NCBI GenBank assembly: GCA_023254365.1
Contig: JALRLQ010000008.1
Coordinates: 1 to 33,799 of the forward strand
Reading direction: 5' to 3'
Source of the DNA: Candidatus Poseidonia sp.
GTDB taxonomy: Archaea; Thermoplasmatota; Poseidoniia; Poseidoniales; Poseidoniaceae
DNA length: 33,799 bases
How positions within the stretch are numbered: the first letter of the stretch is position 1; each line of letters opens with the position of its first letter. The notes beneath the pieces are model-generated. The model was not told the origin of the DNA. It saw only the letters and a program-made list of their open reading frames with translations, and made no database searches. The position numbers were made by a program, and so were the translations under genes. This document shows positions 33,727 to 33,799 of the stretch, in pieces.

Positions 33727-33799
33727 GCAGACACCTCGTTCCAGCCTATAGGATGCTCTTCATGAGGATGACGGTGCTTCACTGGCTGCCAGCGCTGCG
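33723..33799 (-). CDS. Partial CDS, C-terminus of the gene upstream of ribL
   Basis: On the minus strand one frame is open from the window edge to a TGA at 33725-33723, overlapping the ribL ATG in the ATGA arrangement seen elsewhere in this window. About 24 residues are visible, rich in His, Pro and Glu (for example HRHPHEEHPIGWNEVSA). This is too short to identify; a riboflavin pathway enzyme would fit the context. The other frames stop sooner. Confidence 0.5.
   Translation of the reverse strand, partial: QRWQPVKHRHPHEEHPIGWNEVSA

Noticed and set aside
33433..33765. Plus-strand open frame at the right edge
   Set aside because: Antisense to ribL with its HAGH motif.

Overview
The window looks like a piece of a gene-dense, moderately GC-rich archaeal chromosome, most likely a planktonic marine euryarchaeon of the Marine Group II (Poseidoniales) type. 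The placement is inference from gene content. An archaeal-type FAD synthetase (RibL) sits beside bacterial-type riboflavin synthase (RibE). There are secreted proteins with DxDxDG (thrombospondin type 3) repeats, a membrane-anchored subtilase, bacterial-type oligoribonuclease, a fused E1 alpha-beta 2-oxo-acid dehydrogenase and a CTP-dependent polyprenol kinase-like protein. Genes abut or overlap, intergenic gaps are all below about 170 bases, and I see no tRNA, rRNA, CRISPR array, insertion sequence or integrase.

Layout. Positions 1-1656 (minus): the start of a Pro/Ala-rich protein behind a DUF4350-like membrane protein. Positions 1832-8298 (minus): a compact cluster encoding a three-subunit molybdenum hydroxylase (small 2Fe-2S, large molybdopterin, medium FAD subunit), preceded by a Ca-binding-repeat surface protein and followed, with overlapping stop and start, by a second secreted, membrane-anchored protein. 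Positions 8388-10897: a thioredoxin-fold lipoprotein (plus) converging on a membrane-anchored subtilase (minus). Positions 11059-15720 (plus): a giant polytopic membrane protein and oligoribonuclease. Positions 15711-17215 (minus): XdhC-like and MocA-like molybdenum cofactor maturation genes. Positions 17291-21102: an unknown acidic protein, acyl-CoA dehydrogenase, a CaCA-type cation antiporter and an aquaporin. Positions 21093-26133 (minus): a coupled run of pseudo-receiver protein, MFS transporter and fused E1. Positions 26280-31521: a voltage-gated-type K+ channel with a C-terminal zinc ribbon, a MoeB-rhodanese protein, thioredoxin reductase, the polyprenol kinase-like protein, a SnoaL-like protein and a saccharopine dehydrogenase-like oxidoreductase. 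Positions 31533-33799 (minus): a small membrane protein and a flavin operon (ribL-ribE-ribH).

The genes most likely to work together are the molybdenum ones. The hydroxylase structural genes, the XdhC/MocA pair and the MoeB-rhodanese protein could together build, sulfurate and insert a molybdopterin cofactor. The best candidate for something unusual is the hydroxylase itself. Its FAD subunit carries a cysteine-rich insertion of the kind that holds an extra [4Fe-4S] cluster in 4-hydroxybenzoyl-CoA reductase. Its large subunit lacks the CO dehydrogenase active-site motif and has long extensions at both ends. The operon is bracketed by two cell-surface proteins.
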